Shown here in pieces: positions 5,437 through 5,973 of a DNA stretch of 5,973 nucleotides. The notes under the pieces are model-generated. The model saw only the letters and a program-made list of their open reading frames with translations. It searched no databases and had not been told where the DNA came from. Where the stretch lies: the NCBI GenBank assembly GCA_003171295.1, contig PMYF01000970.1:1-5973 (forward strand), read 5' to 3'. Both the position numbers and the translations under genes were made by a program. Origin of the DNA: Acidobacteriota bacterium (GTDB taxonomy: Bacteria; Acidobacteriota; Terriglobia; UBA7540). Numbering within the stretch: position 1 is the first letter of the stretch; the number at the start of each line of letters is the position of its first letter.

Positions 5437-5973
5437 CTAGAAAGCCTCCTCCCGGCTATAGATAAACGCTCCAAAGGTTTTAAAGGTCTGAAACCCTGCC
5501 CGTTGGTAGAGCCGCACCGCGCCGGCGTTTTGGTCGGTCACGGTCAGGGTAGCTTCTTCAAAACCCTCCCGTGCAAGATCCCGAAACGCCGCCTCCATCA
5601 GCGCCGAACCCACGCCGCGTCCCTGAAAAGACTCAGCCACCGCGACCTGCGGAATGTGCGCGGTGTGCGGACGAATGCCGGTGACAGTGAGAATTCCCGC
5701 CAGTTGCTGGCTGGAGCGATGCACGGCCATGCGTGAAATCCGGGAAAGGAACTCGCCACACCCCTGGTGGTGGATGATGTTCTCGATCAGGCGTGATGCC
5801 CCAGTGACGGAGGCGTACTGGTCGTTGATGATGGCATCCACGTGACCCCGATAGGCATAATAGAGCAGTTCCGCCGCTTCTTCATCGAGGCGCCTCTCCC
5901 AAGGTATCAGTTGAAAGCTTTCCAATAGGGAGGCCTCATGCAACGGGCGTCCGGCCCTGTGCCCCGGGCCGGC
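5437..5973 (-). CDS. GNAT-family N-acetyltransferase, 5' end cut by the window edge
   Basis: On the minus strand the frame is open from the right edge to TAG at 5439-5437, giving 178 visible residues. Counting from the Leu (TTG) codon at 5943, the acetyl-CoA site is clear: VAVAESFQGRGVG (100-112, motif A, Q107-G-R-G-V-G112) followed by LTVTDQNAGAVRLYQRAGF (133-151, motif B). It should transfer an acetyl group from acetyl-CoA to an amine; the substrate cannot be told. Ahead of it is a block with YRGHVDAIINDQY (31-43) and IIHHQGCGEF (56-65), which I recall from larger GNAT proteins, so part of an N-terminal region is probably missing. TTG 5943 is a possible start, but it has no ribosome-binding site, and the ten codons upstream to the edge contain no stop, so I treat the gene as partial. 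The nearest internal Met (72) is too late. It converges with nrdR, with 131 bases between the stops. Confidence 0.87.
   Translation of the reverse strand, partial: AGPGHRAGRPLHEASLLESFQLIPWERRLDEEAAELLYYAYRGHVDAIINDQYASVTGASRLIENIIHHQGCGEFLSRISRMAVHRSSQQLAGILTVTGIRPHTAHIPQVAVAESFQGRGVGSALMEAAFRDLAREGFEEATLTVTDQNAGAVRLYQRAGFQTFKTFGAFIYSREEAF

Noticed and set aside
1..5973. Search for tRNA, rRNA, CRISPR arrays, insertion sequences, attachment sites, toxin-antitoxin or defence genes
   Set aside because: No diagnostic sequence, repeat array or protein signature of any of these was seen on either strand.

Overview
The window is GC-rich chromosomal DNA from a free-living bacterium. The gene set and protein style suggest Acidobacteriota: a secreted S9-type peptidase, a Lys-tailed HU protein, and a GNAT enzyme carrying a GHVDAIINDQY-type motif that I associate with acidobacterial proteins. 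This placement is inference from memory of family members, not a search result. Both ends cut through genes: a DUF72 gene at the left and a GNAT acetyltransferase gene at the right.

Layout: on the minus strand at the left, a small FmdB-type zinc-ribbon gene (551 to 327) is followed by the N-terminal part of a DUF72/YecE-like gene (245 to 1, running off the window). The DUF72 fragment is easy to miss because it starts with GTG and has no stop inside the window. A divergent intergenic region (552-780) holds a convincing sigma70-type promoter for an HU-family nucleoid protein gene (781-1080), which ends in a perfect 14-bp hairpin. A non-coding stretch of about 440 bases follows. Then come three plus-strand genes: a large exported S9 prolyl-oligopeptidase-type peptidase (1560-3563), a polytopic membrane protein of the LPG-synthase-TM/flippase-like family (3700-4773), and the ribonucleotide reductase repressor gene nrdR with a GTG start (4844-5305). 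Finally, a convergent minus-strand GNAT acetyltransferase gene (stop at 5437) is still open at the right edge.

How they work together: the fmdB-like and DUF72 genes are probably co-transcribed. The membrane protein and nrdR genes are close enough (70 bases) to share a transcript. Otherwise the genes look like ordinary housekeeping functions side by side: nucleoid structure, periplasmic peptide turnover, envelope lipid handling, dNTP control and acetyl transfer. I saw no mobile element, CRISPR array, tRNA or rRNA, toxin-antitoxin pair or defence system. I do not see a convincing new biological system. The best leads are modest: the unexplained 1118-1559 gap with a small ORF overlapping the peptidase start, the Trp-rich active-site loop of the peptidase, and several unusual hairpins.
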